DNA of 64,000 bases from Methanolobus sp. (GCF_016278365.1 NZ_JADQBZ010000005.1:1-64000), one strand, 5' to 3'; shown: positions 36,895-47,137, counted from the first letter of the stretch. Notes: generated by a model from the sequence alone, not told the origin. Numbers and translations are program-made.

Positions 36895-37062
36895 TATGTC
36901 CACTCCTCATCCCTATTTCTATATTCACACGGAAACGCTTGCTTCCGGCGTCTCCACTACCTATATTTGAAGATGGTCCTATTTAAACTTGATTAAAGGA
37001 GAAAGTCAATAGTAACTGAATTTAGAATGAATAAGGAGGGGGATGCCTACTCCTTTTCCATG

Positions 37063-38265
37063 TTACTGTTGACCAGACCTGATCAACATTCCCACAAGAT
37101 CTGCAGCGTATACTGTTCCAAAAGAGCCCTTCTTTACTGACTCCTCATCGAAGGCCTGAGCATCATCCGGCTTATCTCCGGCGGTTGAATAAACCGCAAA
37201 GGGTATTGGCACTGAAGTGTGCGTCCTGCGCGCTACAGGAGTTGGATGGTCCGGCAGTACCATTATAGTAACAGCTTCGCTATATTCCATGGCTGCTTTC
37301 AGGACTGTGCCGACAACCTTCTCATCGAAGTCCTCTATGGCCTGTATCTTGGCTTTCAGGTTACCCATGTGTCCTGCCTCGTCAGGTGCTTCCACATGCA
37401 CGAATACGAAGTCATGGTCATCAAGGGCTTGAATCGCGTATTCTCCCTTCCCTTTATAATTGGTATCAAGATAACCTGTGGCTCCGGGAACCTGTATGAC
37501 ATCCAGCCCGGCATATATGCCGATACCGTTCACAAGGTCCACGGCTGATATTATGGCTCCCTTAAGCCCGTAGAGCTCACTAAAAAGCGGGAATGCAGGT
37601 GCGAAACCCTGACCCCAGAGCCAGATGGAGTTTCCGGGGTTCTTGCCTTCCTTTATTCTTTTCTCATTGACAGGATGGTTTTCCAGTATTGGCATCGAAG
37701 CCTCGATGAGTTCGCTCAGTACTTCGCTGTCCTTTCCCTTAGGCATGTGAAGAAGCCGATCCTGGTCTATAACGTCGTGTGGAGGCGTGCATTGGGTCTC
37801 AGCTCCAAGCGCTCCCTTGCTAACCAGCAGATGGCGATAGCTGATTCCCGGATAAAAACTGAAGGTTTCGTTGCCCAGCTTCGCATCCACGGCCTCGATA
37901 AGACCCTTAGCCTCGGCGTTTGTGATATGGCCTGAGCTATAATCCGTTATGAGCCCGTCATTTATAGTAATGAGGTTACATCTAAAGGCCACATCATCTC
38001 CAGCTATCTTGATTCCCATGCTTGCAGCTTCAAGCGGCGCCCTGCCGGAGTAGTACTTCTTCGGGTCATACCCTATAATGGACATATTTGCAACATCACT
38101 ACCTGGATGCATGCCTTCAGGCACTGTCCGGGCAAGTCCCGCGCGTCCGTTTCTTGCTATATGATCCATGTTTGGTGTGTTGGCTTTCTGAAGGACTGTC
38201 TTTCCTTCCAGTTCCTCAAGGGGCTCATCAGCCATACCGTCTCCGATAAGTACTACATATTTCAT
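37063..38265 (-). CDS. apgM: Archaeal cofactor-independent phosphoglycerate mutase
   Basis: A 400-residue alkaline-phosphatase-superfamily mutase of the short archaeal ApgM type. IGDGMAD near residue 7 supplies the first metal Asp, and [21 protein letters not shown] near residue 335 the later metal His/Asp. The [10 protein letters not shown] motif (about 59-68) contains the serine nucleophile. It interconverts 3- and 2-phosphoglycerate. GAGG precedes the ATG by 10 nt. Confidence 0.93.
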   Translation of the reverse strand: MKYVVLIGDGMADEPLEELEGKTVLQKANTPNMDHIARNGRAGLARTVPEGMHPGSDVANMSIIGYDPKKYYSGRAPLEAASMGIKIAGDDVAFRCNLITINDGLITDYSSGHITNAEAKGLIEAVDAKLGNETFSFYPGISYRHLLVSKGALGAETQCTPPHDVIDQDRLLHMPKGKDSEVLSELIEASMPILENHPVNEKRIKEGKNPGNSIWLWGQGFAPAFPLFSELYGLKGAIISAVDLVNGIGIYAGLDVIQVPGATGYLDTNYKGKGEYAIQALDDHDFVFVHVEAPDEAGHMGNLKAKIQAIEDFDEKVVGTVLKAAMEYSEAVTIMVLPDHPTPVARRTHTSVPIPFAVYSTAGDKPDDAQAFDEESVKKGSFGTVYAADLVGMLIRSGQQ

Positions 38266-38652
38266 GTTTTAACCTCAGTAAGACTCCAATAAACAGGAAT
38301 TAATTAGTAACGTTCCCTCAAGTATGTTTACTTTGCCGTTGTGGTCATAACCTGAAATAAGCATATATCAAAAAATGCTTTGAATCACACCGTTACTCCT
38401 TTGTATTCTTGCATAATGGCAGATTCTCAGAAAACTGTATCCGGGCATTACAAATTCTTTTCCCGGCCAAGGTTACAATACCGGGATAATGTACGCTGCT
38501 TCGACAAAATAGTATCTCCCAGGGTTACTTTCTTAGGAGATTGGTCAGGAGGTTATTTAATCATTCTTTATCATTTTTGGTGCTCATAATCTTTATATCA
38601 GTCCATCTCTTTATACTGGCAAAAGCGGTATTGATCAAAACGTGGTTTAACT
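38266..38652. other. 387-nt spacer between apgM and aspartate kinase
   Basis: Divergent intergenic region. A 69-codon open frame on the plus strand (38380-38589) has no ribosome-binding site, family resemblance or codon pattern like its neighbours, so I do not call it. Two TATA-like sites (38591-38600 and 38609-38618) precede the aspartate kinase gene. No RNA gene recognised. Confidence 0.4.
38591..38600 (+). promoter_or_regulatory. TATA box of the aspartate kinase-purM transcript
   Basis: CTTTATATCA is about 57 nt before the ATG at 38653 and predicts a short leader of around 30 nt. A weaker CTTTATACTG 18 nt further on may be used instead. Confidence 0.45.
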
Positions 38653-40059
38653 ATGAGAATCGTAATGAAATTCGGCGGTACGTCGGTGGCCAACGGCGAA
38701 AAGATCCGTCATGTTGCAGAACTCCTAAAGAAGTATTATCAGGGCGGCAACGAAGTTATAGCAGTGACCTCCGCGCTTGGCGGTGTCACAGATGGCCTGC
38801 TCAGCACAGCAAATGAGGTATCTGTCAGTGGAAAGGTAACGCATGTAAAAGAATTCATAGCCGATCTGACAAAGAAACATTACGATGCTATTCATGCAGC
38901 TGTCGATGATGAAGCTTTCCAGGCGAAGTGCATAGGATCACTTGACTGTCGGCTGGATGAACTTGAAAAGGCTCTTATCGGTATATGTTATCTAGGTGAG
39001 CTGACACCACGCTCTATTGATTACATCTCATCCTACGGTGAGCGCCTTGCAGCTCCCATCATCAGCGCCTCTATACGTTCCCTGGGCATAATGTCCAGTT
39101 CATTTACAGGTGGTGAGGCGGGTATTGTAACAGATTCCAATTACGGTGATGCGAAACCTCTTGAACAGAGTTATTCCCAGGTAAAAGAAAGACTATGTCC
39201 TCTTCTGGCAGATTCCATATCAGTGGTCACTGGTTTTATTGCCCAGAACCAGCAGGAGATAATTACTACATTGGGACGCAGTGGTTCTGACTTCTCCGCG
39301 TCCATCCTCGGAGCTGCAGTGGGTGCAGGCGAGATATGGCTCTGGAAGGAGGTCGATGGGATAATGACAACAGACCCCAAGATAGTTCCGGAAGCGCAGT
39401 CGATTCCCCTTATTTCCTATATTGAAGCAATGGAGCTTTCTTATTTCGGCGCCAAAGTCCTCCATCCTCGTACAATAGAGCCTGCTATCAGGCACAAGAT
39501 ACCTGTTCGTGTGAAGAACACCTTCGCTCCTGAATTTGAAGGCACCCTCATAGTCGCCGAGCAGAAGCAGAAAGAGGATGTCGTAAAAGCTGTAACACTT
39601 ATCAAGAAAGTTGCTCTTATAAATATCTCGGGTGCCGGTATGATGGGTACCATAGGTACTGCAGCAAGGGTATTTTCCTCACTGGCCAGCGAAGGGGTCA
39701 ATATTATTATGATAAGTCAGGGCTCCTCTGAGGCCAACATGACCCTTATAGTTAATGAAGATCATCTTGAGAAGGCAGTGACTGCCATCAGGCGTGAGTT
39801 CAGCAACAATGTAGTCGGGGATGTGGCCTATGACCGGAGCGTGTGTGCTGTAGCTGTCGTAGGTGCAGGTATGGATGGCATTCCGGGTGTCGCAGGTAAG
39901 GTATTCAATGCCCTTGGGAAGGCAGGCATCAATATTATTATGATAAGCCAGGGCTCTTCACAGCACAACATATCATTTGTTGTCAGCTCGGAGGACGCCA
40001 TTGAGGCTGTAAGGGTCCTACACAAGGAATTTGAACTGGACCGCCAATGCAGGGATTAA
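38653..40059 (+). CDS. Aspartate kinase
   Basis: A 468-residue aspartokinase: kinase domain with KFGGTSVANG at residues 5-14 and tandem ACT domains in the last 150 residues (INISGAGMMGTIGTAARVF and VAVVGAGMDGIPGVAGKVF), the regulatory pair that binds amino-acid end products. It phosphorylates aspartate towards lysine, threonine, methionine and homocysteine, the last by the DUF39 pathway in methanogens. It is followed by purM after 2 nt, a link without an obvious metabolic reason. The symbol (lysC or other) is not assignable from sequence. Confidence 0.93.
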   Translation: MRIVMKFGGTSVANGEKIRHVAELLKKYYQGGNEVIAVTSALGGVTDGLLSTANEVSVSGKVTHVKEFIADLTKKHYDAIHAAVDDEAFQAKCIGSLDCRLDELEKALIGICYLGELTPRSIDYISSYGERLAAPIISASIRSLGIMSSSFTGGEAGIVTDSNYGDAKPLEQSYSQVKERLCPLLADSISVVTGFIAQNQQEIITTLGRSGSDFSASILGAAVGAGEIWLWKEVDGIMTTDPKIVPEAQSIPLISYIEAMELSYFGAKVLHPRTIEPAIRHKIPVRVKNTFAPEFEGTLIVAEQKQKEDVVKAVTLIKKVALINISGAGMMGTIGTAARVFSSLASEGVNIIMISQGSSEANMTLIVNEDHLEKAVTAIRREFSNNVVGDVAYDRSVCAVAVVGAGMDGIPGVAGKVFNALGKAGINIIMISQGSSQHNISFVVSSEDAIEAVRVLHKEFELDRQCRD

Positions 40060-40061
40060 CA

Positions 40062-41063
40062 ATGAGTTACAAGCACCTAACCTATGCAGAGTCAGGAGTA
40101 GACATCGAAGAGGAAGAGAAGACCATAAAAGCTCTCACGAAGGGTATGACCTATAAGCGCACGGGGCTCGGTGCGCCGCTGACTGACATAGGTCATTATG
40201 CCGGTCTTATAGACTTCGGGGAATATGCACTGGCTCTAGCCACCGATGGGGTGGGTTCCAAGGTTCTTATAGCGAATGAGATGAAACGCTGGAACACAGT
40301 TGGCATCGATTGCATAGCAATGAACGTCAACGACCTGCTGGCAATAGGCGCAGAGCCCATATCATTCGTTGATTATCTTGCACTGGAAGAGCATGATGAG
40401 AATTTCGCCTCCCAGATAGGCGAAGGTCTCAGGAAGGGAGCAGAGTTCTCCCGCATGTCTATTGCGGGAGGGGAGACTGCCACTCTGCCCGATATAATCA
40501 ACGGTTTTGACCTTGCAGGCACATGTCTGGGGATGGTCAGGAAAGAAGATATTATCAGCGGTGAAAAGGTTCGGCTCGGGGATGCCATTGTAGGCATACC
40601 CAGTGCAGGCGTCCACAGTAACGGGTACACTCTTGTCAGGAAGATCATTGAGAGCTCCTCATACTCATATCATGATCCTTTCCCCTTCAACCCGTCAACC
40701 ACAATAGGTGATGAACTGCTTACACCTACTCGTATTTATATGGAGATCCTTGATGTCATAAAGGAGTGCGATGTTCACGGGCTTGCCCATATAACAGGCA
40801 GTGGTCTTTTGAAGCTGAAGCGTGTGACAAATCTGGGATTTGACTTCTACGACCCCATTGAACCCCATGACATCTTCAAGCTACTCCAGAAGGAGGGTAA
40901 CGTTGATACCCTTGAAATGTACAGGACATTCAATATGGGTATGGGTTTTGTCATCATCCTCCCGCCAGAGCAGGCAGAGAAAGCGGCTTCCATGACTGGT
41001 GGCAAAGTCGTTGGCAAAATAGTGGAAAGTGGTATAAAGGTTTCCGGCATAGTTATTGTATAA
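40062..41063 (+). CDS. purM: Phosphoribosylformylglycinamidine cyclo-ligase (AIR synthetase)
   Basis: A 333-residue PurM. DIGHYAGLIDFGEYALALATDGVGSK is the conserved N-terminal metal/ATP segment, and IAGGETATLPDII and SAGVHSNGYTLVRKI the central motifs. It closes the imidazole ring in purine synthesis. ATG 40062 comes right after the aspartate kinase stop. The next small gene begins 15 nt after the stop and is likely co-transcribed. Confidence 0.95.
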   Translation: MSYKHLTYAESGVDIEEEEKTIKALTKGMTYKRTGLGAPLTDIGHYAGLIDFGEYALALATDGVGSKVLIANEMKRWNTVGIDCIAMNVNDLLAIGAEPISFVDYLALEEHDENFASQIGEGLRKGAEFSRMSIAGGETATLPDIINGFDLAGTCLGMVRKEDIISGEKVRLGDAIVGIPSAGVHSNGYTLVRKIIESSSYSYHDPFPFNPSTTIGDELLTPTRIYMEILDVIKECDVHGLAHITGSGLLKLKRVTNLGFDFYDPIEPHDIFKLLQKEGNVDTLEMYRTFNMGMGFVIILPPEQAEKAASMTGGKVVGKIVESGIKVSGIVIV

Positions 41064-41078
41064 TTAACGAGGAAAACT

Positions 41079-41360
41079 ATGGCCTGTATTGATGATATTC
41101 CCTACGAGATAATGCTTAAAGGCACCACGCCTGCGGAAAGTGAAGCCTTCATCCGGGAGAGATGTGACGAGGTCTACCATGTTGAAGGAGGATACACTAT
41201 TCATGGCGTCATGCTCAAAGGTGCCTCTCTCCCGATAGGTGTTAAAGGAGATGAGATATTTTTTGTGTACATAAAACCCTGCTTTGGGCTCTTTGTCCTC
41301 AGGCTTCCCGATGCTGCTGATGAGATTGCGAAGCTGCGCTCTAAGTTCAAGAAGAAGTAA
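41079..41360 (+). CDS. Small hypothetical protein after purM (93 aa)
   Basis: A compact mixed alpha/beta protein (MACIDDIPYEIML...) with a basic C-terminal tail (KLRSKFKKK). A GAGG lies 7 nt before the ATG and it follows purM by 15 nt. It looks like one of the short conserved methanogen proteins of unknown function; no motif suggests an activity. It ends 25 nt before the convergent gene. Confidence 0.75.
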   Translation: MACIDDIPYEIMLKGTTPAESEAFIRERCDEVYHVEGGYTIHGVMLKGASLPIGVKGDEIFFVYIKPCFGLFVLRLPDAADEIAKLRSKFKKK

Positions 41361-41385
41361 TCTCCTGACATGTCGCATGCAACTC

Positions 41386-41949
41386 TCAGAGCCTTGTGCT
41401 TTTTGATCTTTCTACCATCCATTTCAGAAAATTTCCTGAAGGAAATTCGTGAATGGTTGTTGCAATGATCATTCCTTCTCCTATTTTTTTGGATACCATC
41501 AAAGCATTCCTGTCTTTGTCCGTGAGAAGTATTTCTCCCTGCACATCAATGAAATAACCGTCAAACTCTACTTGCTCCAACTCATCCATTATACATTGGA
41601 TATTATGCTCATCAGTTTTACATACATCCGCAGACATCTGTTTTTGCACATATTTGAGTCTCACGGGGAGCCAGCTGAAATCATGTCCGTCCGCCATTGG
41701 GCCGAATACCAGCAGAGTCCCACCTTTCTCCACGAATTTCTCTATCTGCTTTTTGTTGCGTAAGAGACCTTTCAGAATTTTTGTATAAGCCGGATTTGCA
41801 AAACCCGTAGGAATGACCAGGCATCTGCATGGTGGCAGAAAAGGGGTGCCGATGCTTTCTGCGCTTATTCTCTGGCATTTTATACCATGTTCAGTGAACA
41901 GTTTCTCAAAAAGCAGGGGACTATCCCATAGCAGCATCACATCTGTCAT
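41386..41949 (-). CDS. Class I glutamine amidotransferase-like protein
   Basis: A 187-residue alpha/beta protein with a GATase1-like layout: LLWDSPLLFEKLF strand and helix, CRCLVIPTGFANP, then FVEKGGTLLVFGPMADG and a late IATTIHEFPSGNFLKWM. It lacks a clear Cys-His-Glu triad in the classic GxCxG form, so it is likely a non-catalytic or differently active member (ThuA/BPL_N-type folds are alternatives). No membrane segment. Its role is unknown; it lies in tail-to-tail orientation to the purM operon and just after the mtr terminator. Confidence 0.55.
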   Translation of the reverse strand: MTDVMLLWDSPLLFEKLFTEHGIKCQRISAESIGTPFLPPCRCLVIPTGFANPAYTKILKGLLRNKKQIEKFVEKGGTLLVFGPMADGHDFSWLPVRLKYVQKQMSADVCKTDEHNIQCIMDELEQVEFDGYFIDVQGEILLTDKDRNALMVSKKIGEGMIIATTIHEFPSGNFLKWMVERSKSTRL

Positions 41950-42010
41950 GATGTGGGAATACTACCTTTAAATTTAATTGTCTTTCCGGTACTTGGGTAA
42001 AGACTTCAGG

Positions 42011-42053
42011 GAAATAAAAAAAGAAAAAGGAAGCTGGTGATTTAAACCAGCTT
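42011..42053 (-). terminator. Terminator of the mtr operon
   Basis: AAGCTGGT / ACCAGCTT form an 8-bp stem with a 7-nt loop that includes the mtrH stop codon; on the minus strand it is followed by CCTTTTTCTTTTTTTATTTC. Stem plus U-tract at the end of the operon make this the most convincing terminator here. Confidence 0.7.
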
Positions 42054-42998
42054 GAAGATGGGGTGGTTCGGGTCCTGTATCTCGATGCCAAGTTCCTTTG
42101 CGGTCTCAGCCATCATGATATCGACCATTGCTGTTGCAGGGAACACCTTGTCAGTGTTCTCTATAGGCCCGAAGAGCTGGAAGTTTGAACCGAGTACCTG
42201 TGGTACAAGGTTTGTTCCTATGTCTGCAGGCATATAGATTGCTTGTCTCTCTTCCTTTGTCTCAAACTTCTTCTTGTAGTTTTTCATCCAGTCCCATGCG
42301 GATGCCATGTTGTGGTATCCTCCGCCAACAGGCAGGCCAAGATGACCCTTGATGGCGATGACTGACCTCATGGATGCGCCTGAACCAGCTCCAAGGGGAG
42401 TTGCTGCAACATCTACAAGGGGCTTTGTGATGCCACATTCCCTTGCGATCTCAAGCATACCCTTGCTCTGTCCGGTACCGCCTGTCTCGAGGATTTCCAG
42501 TTTTCCTTTTACACTTGGGTCGGTTGCATTGAAAGCGAGGACGATGGAGCAGTTGATGTCACTGTTCGTGATGGCCTCTATCTCATCTGCGTGTACACTG
42601 GCGTTGATGGAGTTGTAGATAGCCCTGTTGGCTACACCGATCTCGGTCACGTACTCCGCTGCAGCTGCGCGTACTTCACCGGCTGAGGAGTCAATAAGGA
42701 ATGGTGTTTTGTCATCAAGCTCGACGAACCAGTCAATATAGTTCTTGATAGCTTCCGGTGTCTCGCCCACTATCTGGTTAACATAAGGATTACCTGTGAT
42801 GCTTCCCATCTCGACGATACCGTTCCAGAGCTTTTCTGCCGCAGCCTTGTCAAAAATACCTTTGTCTTCATCAGTCACGATCTTATGCCTGTTATAGAAC
42901 ATTGTTCCTACAAGCACTGTCGGATATTCGCCGGGCTGTCCACCGAACTTGACGCCTCCAACTTCGAATACTTCTTGCTTCTTATCATATCTGAACAT
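42042..42998 (-). CDS. mtrH: Methyl-H4SPT:CoM methyltransferase subunit H
   Basis: A 318-residue TIM-barrel methyltransferase, soluble. It moves the methyl group from methyl-tetrahydrosarcinapterin to the cobalt of the corrinoid on MtrA. The N-terminus (MFRYDKKQEVFEVGGVKFGGQPGEYPT) and the central GTGQSKGMLEIARECGITKP are diagnostic. Last gene of mtrEDCBAFGH, after a 19-nt gap from mtrG. Confidence 0.97.
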   Translation of the reverse strand: MFRYDKKQEVFEVGGVKFGGQPGEYPTVLVGTMFYNRHKIVTDEDKGIFDKAAAEKLWNGIVEMGSITGNPYVNQIVGETPEAIKNYIDWFVELDDKTPFLIDSSAGEVRAAAAEYVTEIGVANRAIYNSINASVHADEIEAITNSDINCSIVLAFNATDPSVKGKLEILETGGTGQSKGMLEIARECGITKPLVDVAATPLGAGSGASMRSVIAIKGHLGLPVGGGYHNMASAWDWMKNYKKKFETKEERQAIYMPADIGTNLVPQVLGSNFQLFGPIENTDKVFPATAMVDIMMAETAKELGIEIQDPNHPIFKLV

Positions 42999-43017
42999 AT
43001 GAATAACCTCTTATCAC

Positions 43018-43266
43018 TTAGATTATGATTCCTAGACTTGCCAGGTATGGTGCTATGAACAGGACGTATAACAGGAATATGATTATCCCGGTCACTGCTC
43101 CGTACAATATACCTATGTCTCTGCCTACTTTCTTACCAATGCGCTGTGAGATTTCACTGTTTACGAACTCAACCTTTTCATCTATTATGTTAAGTTTTTC
43201 GAGAACAGCGTTGAAATCTGTAGGATCAACGACCACACTTGGTATTTTGTCACTTTCATTGCTCAT
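43018..43266 (-). CDS. mtrG: Methyl-H4SPT:CoM methyltransferase subunit G
   Basis: An 82-residue subunit with a charged N-terminal half and one C-terminal transmembrane helix (about 55-78). It is a small stalk-forming component of the sodium-pumping complex. One nt separates it from mtrF. Recognised by size, order and the VVDPTDFNAVLEKLNIIDEKVEF region. Confidence 0.93.
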   Translation of the reverse strand: MSNESDKIPSVVVDPTDFNAVLEKLNIIDEKVEFVNSEISQRIGKKVGRDIGILYGAVTGIIIFLLYVLFIAPYLASLGIII

Positions 43267-43267
43267 C

Positions 43268-43495
43268 TCAGATCACCTGCCAGATAAACATTGGAAGTAT
43301 GATTGCCATGAACAATACAAAGACAAAACCGGCGATAAATCCGGAAACGCCTGTTGCGGAAACTCCTGAATCCAGCTTCTGGTTCCTTGCGATAAGCTGA
43401 GCTCTGTAGCGGATATCCTCTATAACTGCTTCGATGGATCCCATCTGTGGGTTGATGACCGTCGGAACTCCTTTTCCATTTTCTTCTTCTGCCAT
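43268..43495 (-). CDS. mtrF: Methyl-H4SPT:CoM methyltransferase subunit F
   Basis: A 75-residue subunit with one C-terminal transmembrane helix (about 48-72). The [34 protein letters not shown] segment is the typical MtrF N-terminal part and resembles the C-terminal region of MtrA, with which it shares ancestry. Lies 5 nt after mtrA and 1 nt before mtrG. Confidence 0.93.
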   Translation of the reverse strand: MAEEENGKGVPTVINPQMGSIEAVIEDIRYRAQLIARNQKLDSGVSATGVSGFIAGFVFVLFMAIILPMFIWQVI

Positions 43496-43500
43496 GTCAA

Positions 43501-44226
43501 TTACCTCCCGAACAATAACATTCCAAGCAGTGTAAGAGTGATGGCAAGACCTATCATTATTCCTTCAACTTTGCCTGCATGTATGCCAGAGTGGAACTTG
43601 TTCAGGTTACCAATGTACATCATTTCCCTGTCGATGTCCAGTATTCTGTTCCTGATGGTAGCCATCTCGGCTGCCATGGGTTTAAGCCCGCCGACCTCTG
43701 CGCTTTCCTCTTCACTGCCTCCGCCAACTTCAACGACCATTGGATCCGCATCAAAGGCTCCAGGGTCCTTTGCCGCATATTCCTTGATCTTGGCAACTAT
43801 GGCATTCATATCTTCAGTACCGATGAAATCTATACATTCCACCTGTTCCTGGAATCTTTTAATGATCGCCTCTGTCAGGTTCTCAATATATGGGATTGCA
43901 CCAGTTGCGCCAACGATCCTGTTGTCCTTGACACCACCGCGGTGCAGTGCTATCATTGCCTGTCCGGTGATGTGTCCCTTTACTTCAGCTCCGGTAACGA
44001 TCAGGAACCTTATGTTAGGGTTTGAGATTATGTGTGCAACTACTTTCTCAATACCCAGGTTCTCTGTCTTACAGGGGCCTGAAATGGCGGCACCTGCCTC
44101 CAATTGGGGTCCGGATGCAAGGTGTGAGCCACAGGTAATTACAGCTACACAGTTCTTGATATCACCGACGTCATACTCTCCTTTGAGTATTGGCCAGTCA
44201 GGAGCTGCTTCTCTTTTTGTAACCAT
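43501..44226 (-). CDS. mtrA: Methyl-H4SPT:CoM methyltransferase subunit A (corrinoid)
   Basis: A 241-residue subunit with a cytosolic corrinoid-binding domain (about 1-170), a linker and one C-terminal membrane helix (about 219-239). It carries the 5-hydroxybenzimidazolyl cobamide that shuttles the methyl group and drives sodium export during methyl transfer to coenzyme [15 protein letters not shown]-type N-terminus, [26 protein letters not shown] and [22 protein letters not shown] are diagnostic. It starts 1 nt after mtrB. Confidence 0.97.
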   Translation of the reverse strand: MVTKREAAPDWPILKGEYDVGDIKNCVAVITCGSHLASGPQLEAGAAISGPCKTENLGIEKVVAHIISNPNIRFLIVTGAEVKGHITGQAMIALHRGGVKDNRIVGATGAIPYIENLTEAIIKRFQEQVECIDFIGTEDMNAIVAKIKEYAAKDPGAFDADPMVVEVGGGSEEESAEVGGLKPMAAEMATIRNRILDIDREMMYIGNLNKFHSGIHAGKVEGIMIGLAITLTLLGMLLFGR

Positions 44227-44227
44227 T

Positions 44228-44542
44228 TTATATGCCTCCGAGTGCGCTCATCACAAGCAGCAGCAGTCCGGCGACTCCCAGGCCAACTACGATCCCATAG
44301 AAGGCATTGCCATAGAAACCTGCTTGCATGGAAGTATTTTCACGTCCTGCGAATGAGCTGAGCAATGGCTTGTCTGGCGAGAGAGAATTTACAAGATCGT
44401 CTGCTATCTTATCCAGTTCATCAAGCTGTACCATGATCGGATCCATGGAATATGCTATGATATCCTCTCTCTCTGCAGCGAGCAAAGATGTGAGGGGATC
44501 CAATACAAGATGTGCCTCTGGGGCTACGTGAATCATGCTCAT
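44228..44542 (-). CDS. mtrB: Methyl-H4SPT:CoM methyltransferase subunit B
   Basis: A 104-residue subunit with a soluble N-terminal segment and one transmembrane helix near residues 80-100 ([19 protein letters not shown]). It forms part of the small-subunit stalk. ATG overlaps the mtrC stop by 4 nt. Confidence 0.93.
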   Translation of the reverse strand: MSMIHVAPEAHLVLDPLTSLLAAEREDIIAYSMDPIMVQLDELDKIADDLVNSLSPDKPLLSSFAGRENTSMQAGFYGNAFYGIVVGLGVAGLLLLVMSALGGI

Positions 44543-45384
44543 TCCAGTTCCTCCTTGGAAGGCAGAAGCCCTGAACCTGCTATCCTGTAAGCATCTCTCT
44601 TTACAAGCTTGTAGAATCCGCTAAAGGAAACGTACCATATAGCAACTCCTATCAGGATTGTAAGTGATCCGGACGCAAATGGGGTAATGGTAGCGACTAT
44701 TCCTGCAACTATCATTGCAATAGCACCTTTCTCGAAAGCACATGCAAGTGTACGGTCCTGTTTCTCATCAGGTCCGAGATTTGCATTGTATGGGTGCAGA
44801 ATTGCAAGACCGCCTGCAATGAAGATAACTGCTATGTATCCTGTTGTCATGACCCCGGTTGCGACTCCCTGGGCGACGACCACGCCGTTGACTACTTCGT
44901 CAAAGAACATGAATGTCCCGATCATAGAAGTGCTGAGGCCTACAATTGTTATGGCACCTGCAGCTGCAATTTCGGTCATTGACTGCACCATGATAGGTAT
45001 TCCCATGTTGAGTACCTTATTTGCCAGGACACCTACTACGAGTCCTATCAGGGAAGCAAAGACAATTGCAATCACAGGTCCGGCTATTCCGCCTATGGCA
45101 AGTCCAAATGTCGATGCAATTATACCAATACCAAGAGCGAGCATGCCTATTGAAGGTACTCCCGTACCCAGACCGTAGTTTGCAACCCTTCTGACTGCTG
45201 CAGCGCCCCATACGATACCGCATATCGCACCAAGGGCACCTAAGAATGACATGTACGGTCCTACAATGTCAACAAGGAAATAAGCTCCATATATTCCTAA
45301 AAGGCCTCCTACTATTCCGAAGGCGATTATGTTATTCTGGGGAATTGCCGCATGGGCTCCTCCTCCTCCTCCTCCAGCTGACAT
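44539..45384 (-). CDS. mtrC: Methyl-H4SPT:CoM methyltransferase subunit C
   Basis: A 281-residue membrane protein with about seven or eight helices; one of the three multi-spanning subunits (C, D, E) that form the sodium channel. The N-terminal [12 protein letters not shown] stretch and the following transmembrane series are typical of Methanosarcinales MtrC. It begins 1 nt after the mtrD stop, whose end supplies a GGAGGT. Confidence 0.95.
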   Translation of the reverse strand: MSAGGGGGGAHAAIPQNNIIAFGIVGGLLGIYGAYFLVDIVGPYMSFLGALGAICGIVWGAAAVRRVANYGLGTGVPSIGMLALGIGIIASTFGLAIGGIAGPVIAIVFASLIGLVVGVLANKVLNMGIPIMVQSMTEIAAAGAITIVGLSTSMIGTFMFFDEVVNGVVVAQGVATGVMTTGYIAVIFIAGGLAILHPYNANLGPDEKQDRTLACAFEKGAIAMIVAGIVATITPFASGSLTILIGVAIWYVSFSGFYKLVKRDAYRIAGSGLLPSKEELE

Positions 45385-45385
45385 T

Positions 45386-46105
45386 TTACATACCTCCGAT
45401 TGCTACTACGCCCATGATGGCAGCTAAGAATGTTGTAACAAAGGATGCGACCACAGCTTTTGGGAATCTCTTGAACTTGGGGTCATGGAAACCTTCGATG
45501 GTTCCTCCTATGTTATATGAGGGTATGACCGCATTAACAAAGAAAAGACCAATTGCAAAAATGCTTGCAATACCTATGAAGTCTACTTCAGGAAGACCAT
45601 TCTCAATGCTGAGCAAGGAATAATATATCAAAGACCCGCCAAATCCTCCAAGTCCGGCACCTATGATGCCGCTTATGAAAGATGCTGTCGGTATTGCGTG
45701 ACCCTCTGTACCCTGTGATACATAGAGGTCCTGCCTGTCCTTGGTTATCGGATCATACTTGACCTTTGCAGATGCTGCCGGGCAACCAACTCCATAAACA
45801 TAAATCCACTGTCCTACTAACATTGTGACTGATATCATTATCATGGCACCAACAGTTCCGGATGCTATGATAAGTCCCATGCTGTCAGTGACATTCATCA
45901 TGAAGCCTGCTGTTACAAGACCTGTGAGGCCTGCTCCAGCAGCAAGTTGAACTGTACCGGTGCCCACTCCTGTTGCCTGTGCCATAGCTGCCGGGGCTCC
46001 ACCCACAGGTATTAAGTGGACACCTAACGAAATAAGTACACCACCGAGGGTAATTAGAAGTATATTAAGAATATCCTCTGTTATGATTCCTACAATATCT
46101 ATCAA
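45386..46105 (-). CDS. mtrD: Methyl-H4SPT:CoM methyltransferase subunit D
   Basis: A 239-residue membrane protein with about six helices; sodium-channel subunit. Its start is TTG, overlapping the mtrE stop as TTGA, with GAGGTGG inside the mtrE end as ribosome-binding site. The non-ATG start in an overlap suggests expression by translational coupling to mtrE. Confidence 0.95.
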   Translation of the reverse strand: MIDIVGIITEDILNILLITLGGVLISLGVHLIPVGGAPAAMAQATGVGTGTVQLAAGAGLTGLVTAGFMMNVTDSMGLIIASGTVGAMIMISVTMLVGQWIYVYGVGCPAASAKVKYDPITKDRQDLYVSQGTEGHAIPTASFISGIIGAGLGGFGGSLIYYSLLSIENGLPEVDFIGIASIFAIGLFFVNAVIPSYNIGGTIEGFHDPKFKRFPKAVVASFVTTFLAAIMGVVAIGGM

Positions 46106-47013
46106 GCTGCCACCTCTGCTTCCTCATCTTTTTTATAAGGCCCATATGCATTACGAGCAGCCACTTCGATCTTCCTGTTCCATATAGCCAGCAACAGTAC
46201 AATGACAACACCTGCTATGATGGATTCCCATCCAAGGGATTCATTGATCGAAGGATCGAATACTGCAGTTATCCATCCGCTGAGGAAAACAACCATACCG
46301 AAGGCGATCCCTGTGGCAGGTCCTCCGAACTTAGCACAGAACCATGAGTTGTCGATACCGTTCCTTATGCCGGATTCTGCTTTCCTTACGATGTTTCCGG
46401 AGTTGGCAGCGTTCAGGCCTGATCCGAATTCTACGTTCTGGAATTCACGCTCTGCACCATAGTGGACGTCACCTGTGGAAGAGCCTATCGAACCGACAGT
46501 GATTCCCCAAATGAATGCCATCAGTGGCAGTGAGAACGGGTGTCCCATAACCGTTGTCATAAGATACGATACAACAAGTATACAGAAAGTGGTAATGAAT
46601 GCGTATCCCATAATTACAGGGGTGTGTGATTGTACGATGTCCAGATAAAGTGGCTGTTTGAAACGTTTTTGGCTTGCTACTCTACCAAAATAACCTGTGA
46701 CTGAATAAGTACCGTGTACAGCTGCTCCGACAATGGCTCCTATGGCCAGTGCCAGAATAACAGATGCGCCGGTGCTCATCAGAACAGCAGCAACAGTTCC
46801 ACCGATAGCACACATAAGTGCATTCGATGGTGGTTCGCCAGAAATAGCTTTGTTATAGATCCTGTGTGGATACATCATCTGGGGCGCTAATTGCACTTGG
46901 GAGTTCGGGTTACTCTGGGACCCTACATCAGATTCAAGGTCCTCTGAGGCACCAGCAATAGTTGCTGCAGCTCCGATCAGTGCCATTACGCCCATACTTG
47001 TGAGCGGTTCCAT
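46102..47013 (-). CDS. mtrE: Methyl-H4SPT:CoM methyltransferase subunit E
   Basis: A 303-residue membrane subunit with about six helices; first gene of the operon. MEPLTSMGVMALIGAAATIAGASEDLESDVGSQSNPNSQVQLAPQMM-type N-terminus and the DVHYGAEREFQN segment are diagnostic. A near-perfect Shine-Dalgarno AAAAGGAGGA (minus, 47021-47030) sits 7 nt before the ATG, as expected for one of the most highly expressed operons. Confidence 0.96.
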   Translation of the reverse strand: MEPLTSMGVMALIGAAATIAGASEDLESDVGSQSNPNSQVQLAPQMMYPHRIYNKAISGEPPSNALMCAIGGTVAAVLMSTGASVILALAIGAIVGAAVHGTYSVTGYFGRVASQKRFKQPLYLDIVQSHTPVIMGYAFITTFCILVVSYLMTTVMGHPFSLPLMAFIWGITVGSIGSSTGDVHYGAEREFQNVEFGSGLNAANSGNIVRKAESGIRNGIDNSWFCAKFGGPATGIAFGMVVFLSGWITAVFDPSINESLGWESIIAGVVIVLLLAIWNRKIEVAARNAYGPYKKDEEAEVAA

Positions 47014-47137
47014 TCACATTTCCTCCTTTTTATTTATCATTCTTATAGGGTAAGTCGCACCAGAAATACAACAATATCTGTTCTATCTCCTATCATAATT
47101 GATATGGCGTAAACTAACGTCAGGTGCTTTGCATTAT

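Noticed and set aside
37030-37053. AAGGAG / CTCCTT inverted repeat after apgM.
   Set aside because: Short stem with a long loop and no T-tract on the minus strand; not called a terminator.
38380-38589. 69-codon frame upstream of aspartate kinase.
   Set aside because: No ribosome-binding site, no family pattern, amino-acid composition unlike the neighbours; overlaps the promoter region.
40059-40062. Possible functional link between aspartate kinase and purM as a pathway operon.
   Set aside because: The 2-nt spacing supports co-transcription, but nothing in the sequence supports a shared pathway.
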